From Rhodococcus sp. KBS0724 (GTDB taxonomy: Bacteria > Actinomycetota > Actinomycetes > Mycobacteriales > Mycobacteriaceae): DNA of 64,000 nucleotides. The notes under the pieces are model-generated. The model did not search any database. It was not told where the DNA came from and saw only the letters and a program-made list of their open reading frames with translations. Shown here piece by piece: positions 45,043-53,532 of the stretch. Made by a program: the position numbers and the translations under genes. Within the stretch, counting starts at the first letter, position 1; every line of letters begins with the position of its first letter. The stretch spans positions 3,382,001-3,446,000 of the forward strand of contig NZ_VCBX02000001.1 of assembly GCF_005938745.2 (NCBI RefSeq), given 5' to 3'.

Positions 45043-45975
45043 TCAGTCTGCCAATTCGTCCTTCTTTACTCGAACCTTTTGGAGTGCAGCCTCGGCGCGT
45101 TTACGGGCGCGTTTTCCCTGAACCTCAGTTTGCTCAGATACCGTCTCAGCCCAGTCGTTGCTCTTCTCACGGGCGAGTTCTGCGATTTCAGCACTGTGTT
45201 TGCGCGTCAAATTTGCGAGTTCGGCCCGATGCTCGCGCGCCGTTTCCACCAGCTCGGAACCACGTTTCTGTGCGACCTCAACGAAGTCAGGCACTCGCTC
45301 CCTTGTCGCTTCGCCAAGTTCCACTGCTCGCTTGCCTGCGATCTCGGCAATTCCCGAACCCCGCTCCTTGGCCAGTTCGATCAAATCCACCCCGTGCGAT
45401 TTGGCAGTGTCACCGAGTTCAGAACCGCGCTCCGATGCGCCTGCAAGTGCATGTTCGATACGAGAACCAGTGTGATGGGTTTGCGCGGCGGCTAAGGGAA
45501 GTGCAGCGGAAACCGATGCCCGCACCTTTTTCGCGGCGCGACGTCCCCGCCACCCGAGAGAGGGCTTTCCTTCGGTGTCGACCGATGCGATTATCAGCCC
45601 GCCGAGCAAGCTGACATTCTTGAGGAACTGAGTACGCTGCATTGCCCGCATGGAGGGATCGGTCTCGTTCCAGAAATCGTGACCGATGAGCGTGGTGGGC
45701 ACCAGGCTGCCGGCAAGGGCTAACGATGCGAGCCGAGGTGTTTTGCCGCTGGCCAGCAACACACCGCCCCCAACCTGGATAACGGCGTTGAACTTGACGA
45801 GAGCTTGCGGATCAGTCGGAACCTTCTGCTTGATCCCTTCGGGCAATGTCCCGACGAATTTGTCGATCAATGGCGCCGCTCGAACTGCTCGCTGGGCGGG
45901 ATCACGCAGCGCGTCGATTCCTCCTGCGATGAAAAACGTGGAAAGTAGAGGACGAGCGATTCTGCGTACCAACAT
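45043..45975 (-). CDS. DoxX-like membrane protein with a ten-fold 11-residue repeat tail
   Basis: Residues 1 to about 135 are a DoxX-type membrane domain (LVRRIARPLLSTFFIAGGID, VIQVGGGVLLASGKTP, FLKNVSLLGGLIIASVDTEG). From residue 176 to 285 there are ten uninterrupted 11-residue units such as LIELAKERGSG, FVEVAQKRGSE, LVETAREHRAE and IAELAREKSND, with pattern L/I-x-E-x-A-x-x-R-G-x-E. Such hendecads form a long amphipathic 3/11 helix that lies on membranes or lipid droplets, as in perilipins and synuclein. GGGAGG precedes ATG 45975. DoxX proteins are often linked to redox stress; the role of the tail is inferred. Confidence 0.8.
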   Translation of the reverse strand: MLVRRIARPLLSTFFIAGGIDALRDPAQRAVRAAPLIDKFVGTLPEGIKQKVPTDPQALVKFNAVIQVGGGVLLASGKTPRLASLALAGSLVPTTLIGHDFWNETDPSMRAMQRTQFLKNVSLLGGLIIASVDTEGKPSLGWRGRRAAKKVRASVSAALPLAAAQTHHTGSRIEHALAGASERGSELGDTAKSHGVDLIELAKERGSGIAEIAGKRAVELGEATRERVPDFVEVAQKRGSELVETAREHRAELANLTRKHSAEIAELAREKSNDWAETVSEQTEVQGKRARKRAEAALQKVRVKKDELAD

Positions 45976-46669
45976 GTTTGAAGCCTCCCAGTGTAGGTTC
46001 GTAATTCACCATAGCGATCACCGTAAGAACCGATTCGACTACATGCTCGCCAGGCTCTGGTCGTCGATCACGAATTCAACATCTCGGCGTTTCGGATTCA
46101 GACCGATCCGTCGCGGGTTCACTTAACTGAACAGCCACGTGGCGAGAACCAAGCGTTCGGACTCCAGAGCACGAATTACGCGCCACCGGCAGTCCTGTCA
46201 TCTATCACCCGCTGATCATGAGCCGATCCCGCTCCCGTCTCGACTCGGATAGTCGCAACAGTAAATCTAACAGACTCGATACAGATTTTATGCACCCGAG
46301 TGAGGGTATCGAATCGTCGACGAGCGTTCCAGTCGGCATTATTCGCCGAGTTCGGCGCACGGAGGCCGGGTAGGCCATATTCATGCGTTCACGACATTGC
46401 CAATTATCTATGCGCACTGGTATAGATTTTAGTGGCTGAAGTGCACATGGACAGAACGGCGCGTGCGAGCACCGGGGAGAAGGAGGCACAACAGCAAAGA
46501 ACCGGCAGACGCTTCACTCACGGCGTACACCTCGCAACCTTCCACCAGAAGGCCGAGCATTGTGCGCTTGTCCGCCCAAGCGCACATAGAAGATCCTGGA
46601 TTGCGACTCACGCATCACGGTTCCGACGGATCACGAAAACCCTTATATCGCAGCGAAAGTGAGTCCAAT
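45976..46669. other. Intergenic region with one regulatory motif, no gene seen
   Basis: Short open frames occur on both strands but none has a ribosome-binding site with protein-like composition. The AT-rich part around 46260-46440 holds the 26-bp motif described at 46403. The long gap before the START-like gene may be a leader. Confidence 0.5.
46403..46428 (+). promoter_or_regulatory. Shared 26-bp stress-region motif, site A
   Basis: ATTATCT, eleven bases, then TATAGATT. The middle carries CAC at the same place as the other two sites (50052, 57551). Here ATCTAT and ATAGAT make a short dyad. TATAGA could be a -10 element with TTGCCA as -35. The next gene starts about 240 bases downstream. 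Confidence 0.6.
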
Positions 46670-47137
46670 ATGTACGACGAACTCGTCGTCCGGCGCGTCA
46701 TCGGCGCCCCCACGGTGTCGATATTCACCGCACTCGCGAACCCCGAGGTGCACGCAACGATTGATGGGTCCGACATGCTCAGAGGAGCCATCGATCCGAA
46801 GCCGTTGAATGGTGTCGGCGAGACGTTCACGATGCAGATGTATCAGCCGGCACTCGGTGAGTACGTCATGGAGAACACGGTATTCGTGTACCGGCTCAAC
46901 GAAGAGATCGGTTGGATTCCGAATCGTCAGGGCATGGAGCCTCGAGGTACGCGCTGGTCGTGGCGGCTCGACGCCGTATCGGACGGCAGCACCGGGCTCA
47001 CACAGGTATACGACTGGTCCGGTGTCAACGACCCGGAGTTTCGTCAGGCGGCTGGATTCCCGCGGGTCACGGAGCAACAGATTGCCGCGACGATGAGCCG
47101 TCTAGCCGACCATCTCGGCGTTCCTGTCGAAGACTGA
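46670..47137 (+). CDS. SRPBCC (START-like) family protein, 155 aa
   Basis: The sequence has the polyketide-cyclase/START pattern: VVRRVIGAPTVSIFTALANP, a central EYVMENTVFVYRLNEEIGW, and TRWSWRLDAVSDGSTGLTQV then YDWSGVNDPEFRQ. It probably binds a small hydrophobic ligand. The motif HATIDGSDML near residue 31 recurs as HVAIDGSGML in the paralogue at 58753. ATG 46670 lies in a frame open from 46463; the upstream part is not family-like. Ligand unknown. Confidence 0.8.
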   Translation: MYDELVVRRVIGAPTVSIFTALANPEVHATIDGSDMLRGAIDPKPLNGVGETFTMQMYQPALGEYVMENTVFVYRLNEEIGWIPNRQGMEPRGTRWSWRLDAVSDGSTGLTQVYDWSGVNDPEFRQAAGFPRVTEQQIAATMSRLADHLGVPVED

Positions 47138-47335
47138 TAAGAGAAGACTCAAAAGAACCGTTCTCCACGAGAGCGATGCCTGCTGCGAGCCGCTGATCGA
47201 CTCGGCATGTGGTGAGTCTCGGCAAATTCACGCTCACCGAGAACTAGTCGAGACTCTCCACATCGCGCAGGCATCGATGCTTGGCCGACATACATACACG
47301 TGCATGCGTCGACACACCTTCACCTCAGGAGCCCC

Positions 47336-47860
47336 ATGACTACGACAGGCATCCCGTCCGCGGACAACTGCGACCACAACACCGAAATCCTAGCCTCGAA
47401 CGATCGAGTTCACGCTATGAATCGCCCTGAACTGACGAGCCTTACCGGTGCATCTGAAGGTTGGCACGACACGACATTCCCTTCGCCGTCTCCTTCAGAC
47501 GTGTTGTTCACTTCTGTGTCCGAGATCAATGGGGTCACAGCCCTCTCGGTCTACGGCGAAATCGATGCAACATCCCTGGGTTCTCTAGCCGCTCACCTGC
47601 AAGACATCATCGACGAGGGACGTCCGTTTCTCATCGATTGCACAAACTCCCACTTTTGCAGCACTGCTGAACTGTCCATCCTGAGCACACTGGCCTCGCG
47701 CGCAAACAGACTCAGCATCACCTGGGCGCTAGCAGCCTCGGGTGGGACCCTGCGGTTACTCGAGCCGCTCGAATTCGATACCAAGGTCGCTGTCTTCGGC
47801 TCACCATCGGAGGCGGCTGCCTACGTATCCGCATTCTCAACGGAAAAACCGTCCGCATGA
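47336..47860 (+). CDS. STAS-domain protein (anti-sigma-factor antagonist type)
   Basis: The C-terminal 110 residues form a STAS domain: [40 protein letters not shown] and [20 protein letters not shown]. The Ser-Thr after FC occupies the place where SpoIIAA-type antagonists are phosphorylated. The N-terminal 55 residues are extra and hydrophilic. AGGAGCCCC precedes ATG 47336. The stop overlaps the otsA start by four bases, so translation is coupled to trehalose synthesis. A partner anti-sigma kinase was not seen in the window. Confidence 0.8.
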   Translation: MTTTGIPSADNCDHNTEILASNDRVHAMNRPELTSLTGASEGWHDTTFPSPSPSDVLFTSVSEINGVTALSVYGEIDATSLGSLAAHLQDIIDEGRPFLIDCTNSHFCSTAELSILSTLASRANRLSITWALAASGGTLRLLEPLEFDTKVAVFGSPSEAAAYVSAFSTEKPSA

Positions 47861-49353
47861 AAAACACTCGTGAAGATGCCGAAGGCCGCGCGGACTTCGT
47901 CGTGGTCGCCAATCGTCTCCCGGTAGATTTGGAACGCCATCCCGACGGCACCACGTCATGGAAACGAAGTCCTGGTGGATTGGTGACCGCTTTGGAACCG
48001 ATATTGCGAGCTAAAAGCGGCGCGTGGGTCGGTTGGCCGGGAATGCCGGACGAACATGTCGATCAGTTCACCGAAGACGACTTGGTGCTACACCCAGTCA
48101 CGTTGTCGTCGCAGGACGTCGAGGAATACTACGAAGGTTTCTCCAATGACACCCTCTGGCCTCTCTATCACGACGTGCTGGTACCGCCTACCTACAATCG
48201 AACCTGGTGGGGTACCTACTCTGCAGTCAATCGCAGGTTTGCCGAGGAAGCTGCAGGATGCGCCGCCCCCGGAGCGACCGTGTGGATACAGGATTACCAA
48301 CTGCAACTCGTACCGAAAATGTTGCGCGAATTGCGCCCTGATCTCAAGATCGGATTCTTCCTGCATATCCCTTTTCCTCCGATCGAACTGTTCATGCAGC
48401 TGCCGTGGCGACGAGAAATCATCGAAGGCATGCTTGGTGCCGACCTCATCGGATTCCATCTGCCCGGCGGCGCCAACAACTTCCTCTACCTCGCACACCG
48501 ACTTCTCGAGTTCGATACCACCACAACAGGATCCGGAGTGGGAAGCGCTCTGGGACAAGTGAATGTCGACGATCGAATCGTCAAGATCGGGGCTTTCCCC
48601 ATCTCCGTCGATTCACATGAACTCGAAGCCGCAGCCAAGAAAGATACGATAGTTGCTCGCGCCCACGAGCTTCGACGAGAACTGGGAAACCCCGACAAAA
48701 TCCTTCTTGGTGTCGACAGACTGGACTACACCAAAGGCATCGACCTTCGACTCGAAGCCATTAAAGAACTCCTCGACGAGGGACGTCTCGACGCCGAGCG
48801 CACGGTCATGGTGCAACTGGCCACCCCCAGTCGAGAACGCGTGCAGCACTACATCGATCTTCGCAGCGTCATCGAGGAACACGTAGGGCACATCAACGGC
48901 GACCACGCACAGATCGGCCATCCGATCGTGCACAACCTCTATCAACCCGTCTCCCGAGATGAGCTGATCGCGCTGTTCGTGGCAGCCGATGTCATGCTTG
49001 TCACGCCGAAACGAGACGGAATGAACTTAGTGGCAAAAGAGTACGTAGCCTGCCGCGGCGATCTCGGAGGTGCACTAGTTCTTAGTGAATTTACCGGCGC
49101 GGCAATGGAATTGCGACAGTCATACTTGGTGAATCCTCATGATCTCGACGGCGTGAAGAATATGATCATGACAGTGCTTCACCAAGATCCTGAATCAGGA
49201 CGGAATCGCATGTCCGCCTTGCACCGCCAAGTCATGTCTCACGACGTCCACAAGTGGGCACACTCGTTTCTCGACACACTTTCGGGCTCCGCGGGCAGTA
49301 GCACAGACTGCGATCCTGCCGATGACGAACCCGACCTCATGCTCACCACTTAG
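47857..49353 (+). CDS. otsA: Trehalose-6-phosphate synthase OtsA
   Basis: This GT20 enzyme makes trehalose-6-phosphate from UDP- or ADP-glucose and glucose-6-phosphate, for osmotic and desiccation protection. The 498-aa protein has [19 protein letters not shown], the substrate-binding [49 protein letters not shown] and the donor-site [19 protein letters not shown]. The C-terminus carries an additional acidic tail. It is the second gene of a two-gene unit with the STAS protein. No trehalose phosphatase gene is adjacent. Confidence 0.95.
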   Translation: MKNTREDAEGRADFVVVANRLPVDLERHPDGTTSWKRSPGGLVTALEPILRAKSGAWVGWPGMPDEHVDQFTEDDLVLHPVTLSSQDVEEYYEGFSNDTLWPLYHDVLVPPTYNRTWWGTYSAVNRRFAEEAAGCAAPGATVWIQDYQLQLVPKMLRELRPDLKIGFFLHIPFPPIELFMQLPWRREIIEGMLGADLIGFHLPGGANNFLYLAHRLLEFDTTTTGSGVGSALGQVNVDDRIVKIGAFPISVDSHELEAAAKKDTIVARAHELRRELGNPDKILLGVDRLDYTKGIDLRLEAIKELLDEGRLDAERTVMVQLATPSRERVQHYIDLRSVIEEHVGHINGDHAQIGHPIVHNLYQPVSRDELIALFVAADVMLVTPKRDGMNLVAKEYVACRGDLGGALVLSEFTGAAMELRQSYLVNPHDLDGVKNMIMTVLHQDPESGRNRMSALHRQVMSHDVHKWAHSFLDTLSGSAGSSTDCDPADDEPDLMLTT

Positions 49354-49519
49354 GGCCGAATACACCCCGAACAAGTCGGCGTTCGACCTGCACGCCGTGG
49401 CCCGCACTCATGGCTCGTCAACGCGATCCCGCCCTCACGGGCACCCACGCAACAGGAAAATCCATCGCGAGATGGGACGTACCGCCCAATTAGCTTATGG
49501 CATTGTGCAACTGACTGAC

Positions 49520-49828
49520 TTATGCCCGGCCGTCAGCGGTGTCGGTCAAGTGAGCGATCCGCGCCGCCAGAATCGAATTCTCCGCTTCCAACGATAGAAT
49601 CGATCGAATTCCGACGAGGTTGACACCGTCGTCGATCAACGCGGTGATACGACCCAGGGTTGCCAGGTCCGATTCGCTGTACCGGCGGGTCCCACCCTCG
49701 GTGCGCGAAGGCGTAAGCAGTCCACGCCGCTCGTAGAGCCGCAACGTTTGCAGGCCAACCCCGGACAATTCCGACATCACCGAAATCCCGTACACGCCAC
49801 GCTGCGCGCGCTGTTGAGACTCCGACAC
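49520..49828 (-). CDS. MerR-family regulator, HspR-like, 102 aa
   Basis: The helix-turn-helix reads VYGISVMSELSGVGLQTLRL followed by YERRGLLTPSRTEGGTRRYS, as in HspR and related short MerR proteins. The dimerisation helix follows and the protein stops soon after, with no effector domain. GTG 49828 (SESQQRAQRG) is preferred because GGGGG precedes it and HspR-like proteins start here; ATG 49858 is the alternative. A perfect 16-bp palindrome lies about 85 bases upstream. A broken copy of the gene lies 0.5-0.7 kb upstream. Confidence 0.82.
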   Translation of the reverse strand: MSESQQRAQRGVYGISVMSELSGVGLQTLRLYERRGLLTPSRTEGGTRRYSESDLATLGRITALIDDGVNLVGIRSILSLEAENSILAARIAHLTDTADGRA

Positions 49829-49912
49829 AATACCCCCAGGGACCGACAATCTGACCATGCTAACACGCACGGCAAGGAATTTGCAGGCCGCTCAAGAAAG
49901 GCAATCTGAAGT

Positions 49913-49928
49913 GAAATCTACAGATTTC
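49913..49928. promoter_or_regulatory. Perfect palindrome upstream of the MerR gene
   Basis: GAAATCT-AC-AGATTTC is an exact 16-base dyad located 85 bases before the preferred start. MerR-type proteins bind dyads in or near promoters, so this is a candidate autoregulatory site. Confidence 0.5.
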
Positions 49929-50051
49929 AAAGGTCGCAAGTAAATTCACGTGCGGCATCTCCCCAGCATGTGGGCCCATCTTCGGAGATTGCGGCATAGC
50001 CTCCAGACGTTAGACCACCTAAGGCATGTGTTTGCCGACAAAATTATGCCG

Positions 50052-50077
50052 ATTATCTGCATCCACTGGTATAGATT
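50052..50077 (+). promoter_or_regulatory. Shared 26-bp stress-region motif, site B
   Basis: ATTATCT, GCATCCACTGG, TATAGATT: the same seven and eight outer bases and the same eleven-base spacing as sites A and C. It lies about 200 bases upstream of the broken YihY gene start at 50275. Confidence 0.6.
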
Positions 50078-50274
50078 TACAGTGTTGTCGAAGCTGTGCA
50101 TGAGCTGATTCCGCTAGCCGGCGCCAATAGAGGCCAGGCCCTATCTGTGTCGTTCACTGCGGCCCCGATTCTCGCCGCCCCAGACGGAAGCCATCTCGAT
50201 GCCCTCGCTTCTGACGGCGAACTTCACGGCTAACCCGAAACTTCTGGCTTATGCGCGAGAGGAGCCAATCTGCA

Positions 50275-50397
50275 ATGAGCGAAAACACTGTTCCCGCCGA
50301 TGCAGACCCGGACGATCCCCGCAAACCGCAATCACCGACCGAGCTGACGAAATCATCAGGGAATACGTCAACAGTCCACGCCGCTCGTAGAAACTGA
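50275..50397 (+). pseudogene. N-terminal stub of a YihY/BrkB-family membrane protein gene
   Basis: GAGAGGAG lies ten bases before ATG 50275. The peptide begins MSENTVPADADPDDPRKPQS then PTELTKSS, which is the usual hydrophilic N-terminus of actinobacterial YihY/BrkB proteins before the first membrane helix. After TKSS the expected W-Y-V and membrane region are missing, and the frame runs into a fragment of MerR sequence before stopping. It is therefore a truncated gene joined to unrelated DNA. Confidence 0.6.
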
Positions 50398-50560
50398 TAT
50401 GACGTACTCGGAGATCCGACCTGACCGTCGATCTCTCGGGTCAATCGGGCTAACCGCACCGCAAGAATTATGTTCTCGGCCTTGACCGAAATTATCCGTC
50501 GAATGCCCACCAAGTCGATACCGTTATCGATCAACGCGGCAATACGACCTAGTGTCCAGC
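50369..50560 (-). pseudogene. Scrambled fragment copy of the MerR gene
   Basis: The minus strand encodes AALIDNGIDLVGIRRIISVK then AENIILAVRLARLTREIDG, parallel to ALIDDGVNLVGIRSILSLEA in the intact gene at 49520. The DNA-binding part is not in its proper place. A 19-base stretch encoding YERRGL lies at 50371-50392, on the wrong side of the C-terminal part. This shows rearrangement after duplication. Confidence 0.65.
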
Positions 50561-50871
50561 TCGAGAAGTTTCAACGGCTCGTACGAGCTCATCTCGAAAG
50601 CACAGGCGGAAGCCTTGTGCACGAGAGAAGTTCGACGGAACTCGGCGCAACTGACAAGGCTCGCCAAGACTGAGCCGACCGTTTATACAAGGCTGGGCCT
50701 GATAGCTACCGGCGATGGGTAGGGAGAAACTCCGAAACCATCACGCAACGTGAATATCGGGTCATTCCACTGCGGCAACGATTTTTGCTGCGTTCGAACA
50801 TGGTCGGAACGTTGCTCGGCGCCACGGCGATCATTTCCCTCTGACCGAACGACATCAACGAAGGAAAATCA

Positions 50872-51015
50872 ATGAGCGCAGTGCCCAAAGCAATGTACAA
50901 GCCGCTTTCCCCTGCAACGTGTGTTATTGGTGGAATCGCTGCTGGGGCGTTTTTCAACAACTCTGGAAGCGCATCGGGGATGACGAAAAGTACCCGATCC
51001 GTAGGACCTCAATAG
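50872..51015 (+). pseudogene. Frameshifted N-terminal stub of a DUF4235-like membrane protein gene
   Basis: GAAGGAAAATCA precedes ATG 50872. The frame begins MSAVPKAMYKPLSPATCVIG then GIAAGAF, the typical start of short actinobacterial DUF4235 proteins. A run of five T near 50948 breaks the frame: the expected continuation FQQLWKRIGDDEKYP is found in another frame of the same strand. The rest of the gene is lost at a junction with the catalase fragment. Confidence 0.65.
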
Positions 51016-51227
51016 GTCAAGCAAAGAAGTCCCGTTGCAGTAGTGAGATATTCACCCCGCTGCCCGCGGCCGTTGCCCTCCACCTTCTCCTCGGCGCCCA
51101 CTACAGTGCGCGTCTCGGGCTGTCTCTGGTCGTCTTTCGGAGGCAGCGGTTGGCGCGGCGTGACAGGCTCGTGCAGGTCAGGCGCCTGCGAGGACGGCGA
51201 ACCGGGGACGGTTTGCGGTGACGGCAT
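51009..51227 (-). pseudogene. N-terminal stub of a large-catalase (katE) gene
   Basis: CAAGAGGAG precedes ATG 51227. The frame reads PSPQTVPGSPSSQAPDLHEP then RQPLPPKDDQRQPETRTV and QRGEYLTTATG. It matches the N-terminus of the intact catalase at 61545-63692, which has [19 protein letters not shown] and [12 protein letters not shown]. Homology stops at about 51035, where the converging DUF4235 stub also ends. One deletion removing the distal parts of both genes explains this. Confidence 0.72.
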
Positions 51228-51278
51228 GGAACAACTCCTCTTGATTACAAGCGAGATCGAGCCACCGAGCGCCCTCGG

Positions 51279-51470
51279 CTATTGCTCGGACGGTTGTCGC
51301 GCTTCGTCCGTGGACGCTTTCGCGCGAGCTTTCTCGGCCGCTGCTTTTTCTCTGCGACTTCCCGTTGGCTCTCGGCCTTGTCCTGCTTCCCGAGACAAGC
51401 TGTCGTGCCGGTAACAGCACCAACCGCTTCCTTAGATTTACCCTTGACGCCTTCGCTGGGACCGCTCTTG
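51279..51470 (-). pseudogene. Frameshifted CsbD-like (microaggregate-binding type) gene
   Basis: One minus-strand frame reads GPSEGVKGKSKEAVGAVTG and QDKAESQREVAEKK, the usual CsbD-family wording. After a run of A/T near 51345 the remainder continues in a second frame as AAAEKARAKASTDEARQPSE followed by a stop at 51279. A single-base slip separates the two parts. No start codon is seen upstream. It lies 51 bases before the catalase stub on the same strand, so the two were probably one unit. Confidence 0.65.
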
Positions 51471-51710
51471 TCCTCTGGCCTGTGATTTCTCCAGTGTCAG
51501 TACGGACACGTATGTTGCAATTCGTACACCCAAGGCACTGCCCGAAGCGCGACCTGACAGACATCCGTGTACGAATGGCACACCAGCGAGATACCGACTG
51601 CGCCGATTTCACAATGATCAGCAGGTCCGGCGTCACTCACAGCATTGCCCGCAGGGAGAAACGACCTGTACGGGGTTGTTTCCTTTCCCCAGCACGTGAA
51701 AGGTAGTGAG

Positions 51711-51902
51711 ATGGATCGTTACAGAATAACCATGCCGGATGGCTCCACGACCGATGAATTATTCGAATCGGACAACGAAGCCATCAGCGCCGCAATCCAA
51801 GCGAACCTCGGTGCCAGCCAAGGGATCACAGTCGAACGCTATACGAACGACGGCGAACTCCTCGCGACTCACCTCCCGGAGGGCGGATATCGAAGACAGT
51901 GA
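51711..51902 (+). CDS. Small hypothetical protein, 63 aa
   Basis: The peptide reads MDRYRITMPDGSTTDELFES then DNEAISAAIQANLGASQGIT and ends LPEGGYRRQ, a compact alpha/beta pattern that looks like a real domain. AAAGG lies nine bases before ATG 51711. No family is recognised; small proteins of this sort occur with stress genes in Rhodococcus. It stands alone on the plus strand. Confidence 0.6.
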   Translation: MDRYRITMPDGSTTDELFESDNEAISAAIQANLGASQGITVERYTNDGELLATHLPEGGYRRQ

Positions 51903-52116
51903 GGCAGCGTCGCCTCGACCACAGCAGGATCGCAAACGGCGTAACTGCTCTACGGTGCGACGCACTCATACCCAATCCAGCACCGTGATCGCCCGGTACA
52001 CAGACGCCTTCTCGATAGTGTTCCGTCCGAAATGCAGCGACTCCACCCCCCTGAGTCGCCCGAGTCATCGCATTACGAGTGCCTCGCGCCGCCGGGTCTT
52101 CCGAACCGTCGCGGCG

Positions 52117-52272
52117 TCAATAGTAGTGTCGCCGACCACCCACCGCGCGTCCCGTCGACCCGAGCAACAACAAAATCAGTCCGATCACCAGTACCACGAT
52201 CCCGATTGTCCACAGGATCGGAATTCCGAACACGAACCCAACGATCAGCAAGATGATTCCGAGAATGATCAT
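52117..52272 (-). CDS. Short hydrophobic protein, DUF6131-like, 51 aa
   Basis: The minus-strand frame encodes MIILGIILLIVGFVFGIPIL then WTIGIVVLVIGLILLLLGST and ends GRAVGGRRHYY. Two membrane helices joined by a short turn and a basic, Tyr-ending tail match a common actinobacterial micro-protein family (DUF6131, named from memory). A weak GGAG lies just upstream of ATG 52272. Function is unknown; it is probably a membrane-stress micro-protein. Confidence 0.75.
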   Translation of the reverse strand: MIILGIILLIVGFVFGIPILWTIGIVVLVIGLILLLLGSTGRAVGGRRHYY

Positions 52273-52554
52273 GACTAGCTCCTATTGCAAGGGCGTCACA
52301 ATACCCAGCGTGTTCGGCATACCCTCAGATAGGCGCCGCAAACGCTGATCACACAGCCAGATCAATTAGGTAGCAGCAGAGGAACCCTTCCCCTGTCGTC
52401 GTCCTTCGCAAGGGGATAGTCCGCACCCAATTGGATAGCCATAGAGGCGCGAGAATATGTGACCCGACACCGCAGTCTGCCGATTGTGTTTGCATTTCAG
52501 TAGTTTCGGGCAGGCGAACTGGAACAGTATTTCTGCGAGAAGAGGTCGATCAAC

Positions 52555-52905
52555 GTGCGCGCAGTGACATGGCAAGGCAAGCCGAAGGTCAGCGTCGAAA
52601 CAGTTCCCGACCCCACCATCGTCGAACCCACCGACGCAATCATCAAAGTCACCACCACCAACATCTGTGGATCCGACCTACATCTGTACGAGACCTTGGG
52701 AGCGTTCATGAACTCGGGGGACATCCTCGGTCACGAACCCATTGGGATCGTCGAAGAAATCGGTTCCGACATCACTGATCTCGAAGTCGGTGACCGTGTC
52801 GTCATCCCCTTCCAGATTTCGTGCGAGCTGTATCTGCGTATTTTTCTCAGTTCTTCACAACGTGCCGACATGCGCCTCGGTATGGCTACGGGATCGTCAC
52901 GATGA
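52555..52905 (+). pseudogene. N-terminal stub of a zinc-dependent alcohol dehydrogenase gene
   Basis: The first 90 residues are normal for the formaldehyde-dehydrogenase-like MDR family: [20 protein letters not shown], the zinc-ligand region [30 protein letters not shown] and [13 protein letters not shown]. After ISC the frame loses family character. Traces of the structural-zinc Cys region (SCICVFF) continue in another frame. The NAD-binding two-thirds is missing; a converging membrane-protein gene begins at once. GTG 52555 is the start. Confidence 0.72.
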
Positions 52906-53532
52906 TGTTGTCGACCCCGGCACCGGCGGCGTATCGGCCGCGGCAGGTCGCTGTGCTCTCCGTACATCTCGGTGGCTTCGCAACGAGCGCCGTCCGAGCG
53001 CTGCTGCGGCGAAGAACAAGATCAGTGCACCGAGTCCTTCGAAGAAAGCCAGTTGCTGTAAGGCGGCGATCACTGGTCGGCTCGCGGTGGGGTTGCCGGG
53101 GTCTTCGATGTTCAGCACAGGCGCTAATACCGGTCCCACGATGAACCACGCTCCACCGAAAACGCCGAGCCACGCTCCAAGACTGGCTACAGCGCGATTG
53201 GCACTCAGCAAAAGCAGAACCCCGCCGGCGAAGGTCACGGCACCAGGTAGCACTTCCAGCCAGCCCCTGGCGGAGGTCCATACCCAGGCTTCATCCGGCT
53301 CGAAGGAGAACGAAAAGTATGGACCAACAAATGGAATCAACGCACCCCAGAGTCCTAGCAGAATAAGTGCAATCCCGGCGACTGCTCCGCGGCTACGCGG
53401 AACCCACATACGGCCAGGCACCGCTGCATAGGCTGGTGCGATGCGTTCCGACGGCACATCGCTCGTTGCCGTGGCTGCATCCTCCGATGTCGAATCTCGC
53501 TCATCGCGACTAGGCGCATTCCGACGAAACAT
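52897..53532 (-). CDS. Integral membrane protein, 211 aa, function unknown
   Basis: A hydrophilic N-terminus of about 45 residues precedes four membrane segments: [60 protein letters not shown] and [20 protein letters not shown]. The C-terminus is basic. It begins at ATG 53532 with no clear ribosome-binding site. The C-terminal codons overlap the last bases of the alcohol dehydrogenase stub. I recognise only the general type of actinobacterial small membrane protein. Confidence 0.65.
   Translation of the reverse strand: MFRRNAPSRDERDSTSEDAATATSDVPSERIAPAYAAVPGRMWVPRSRGAVAGIALILLGLWGALIPFVGPYFSFSFEPDEAWVWTSARGWLEVLPGAVTFAGGVLLLLSANRAVASLGAWLGVFGGAWFIVGPVLAPVLNIEDPGNPTASRPVIAALQQLAFFEGLGALILFFAAAALGRRSLRSHRDVRRAQRPAAADTPPVPGSTTSS

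Noticed and set aside
46432..46662. A 76-codon plus-strand frame right after motif site A
   Set aside because: The peptide is basic and Gln/His-rich, without a ribosome-binding site; more likely the leader of the START-like gene.
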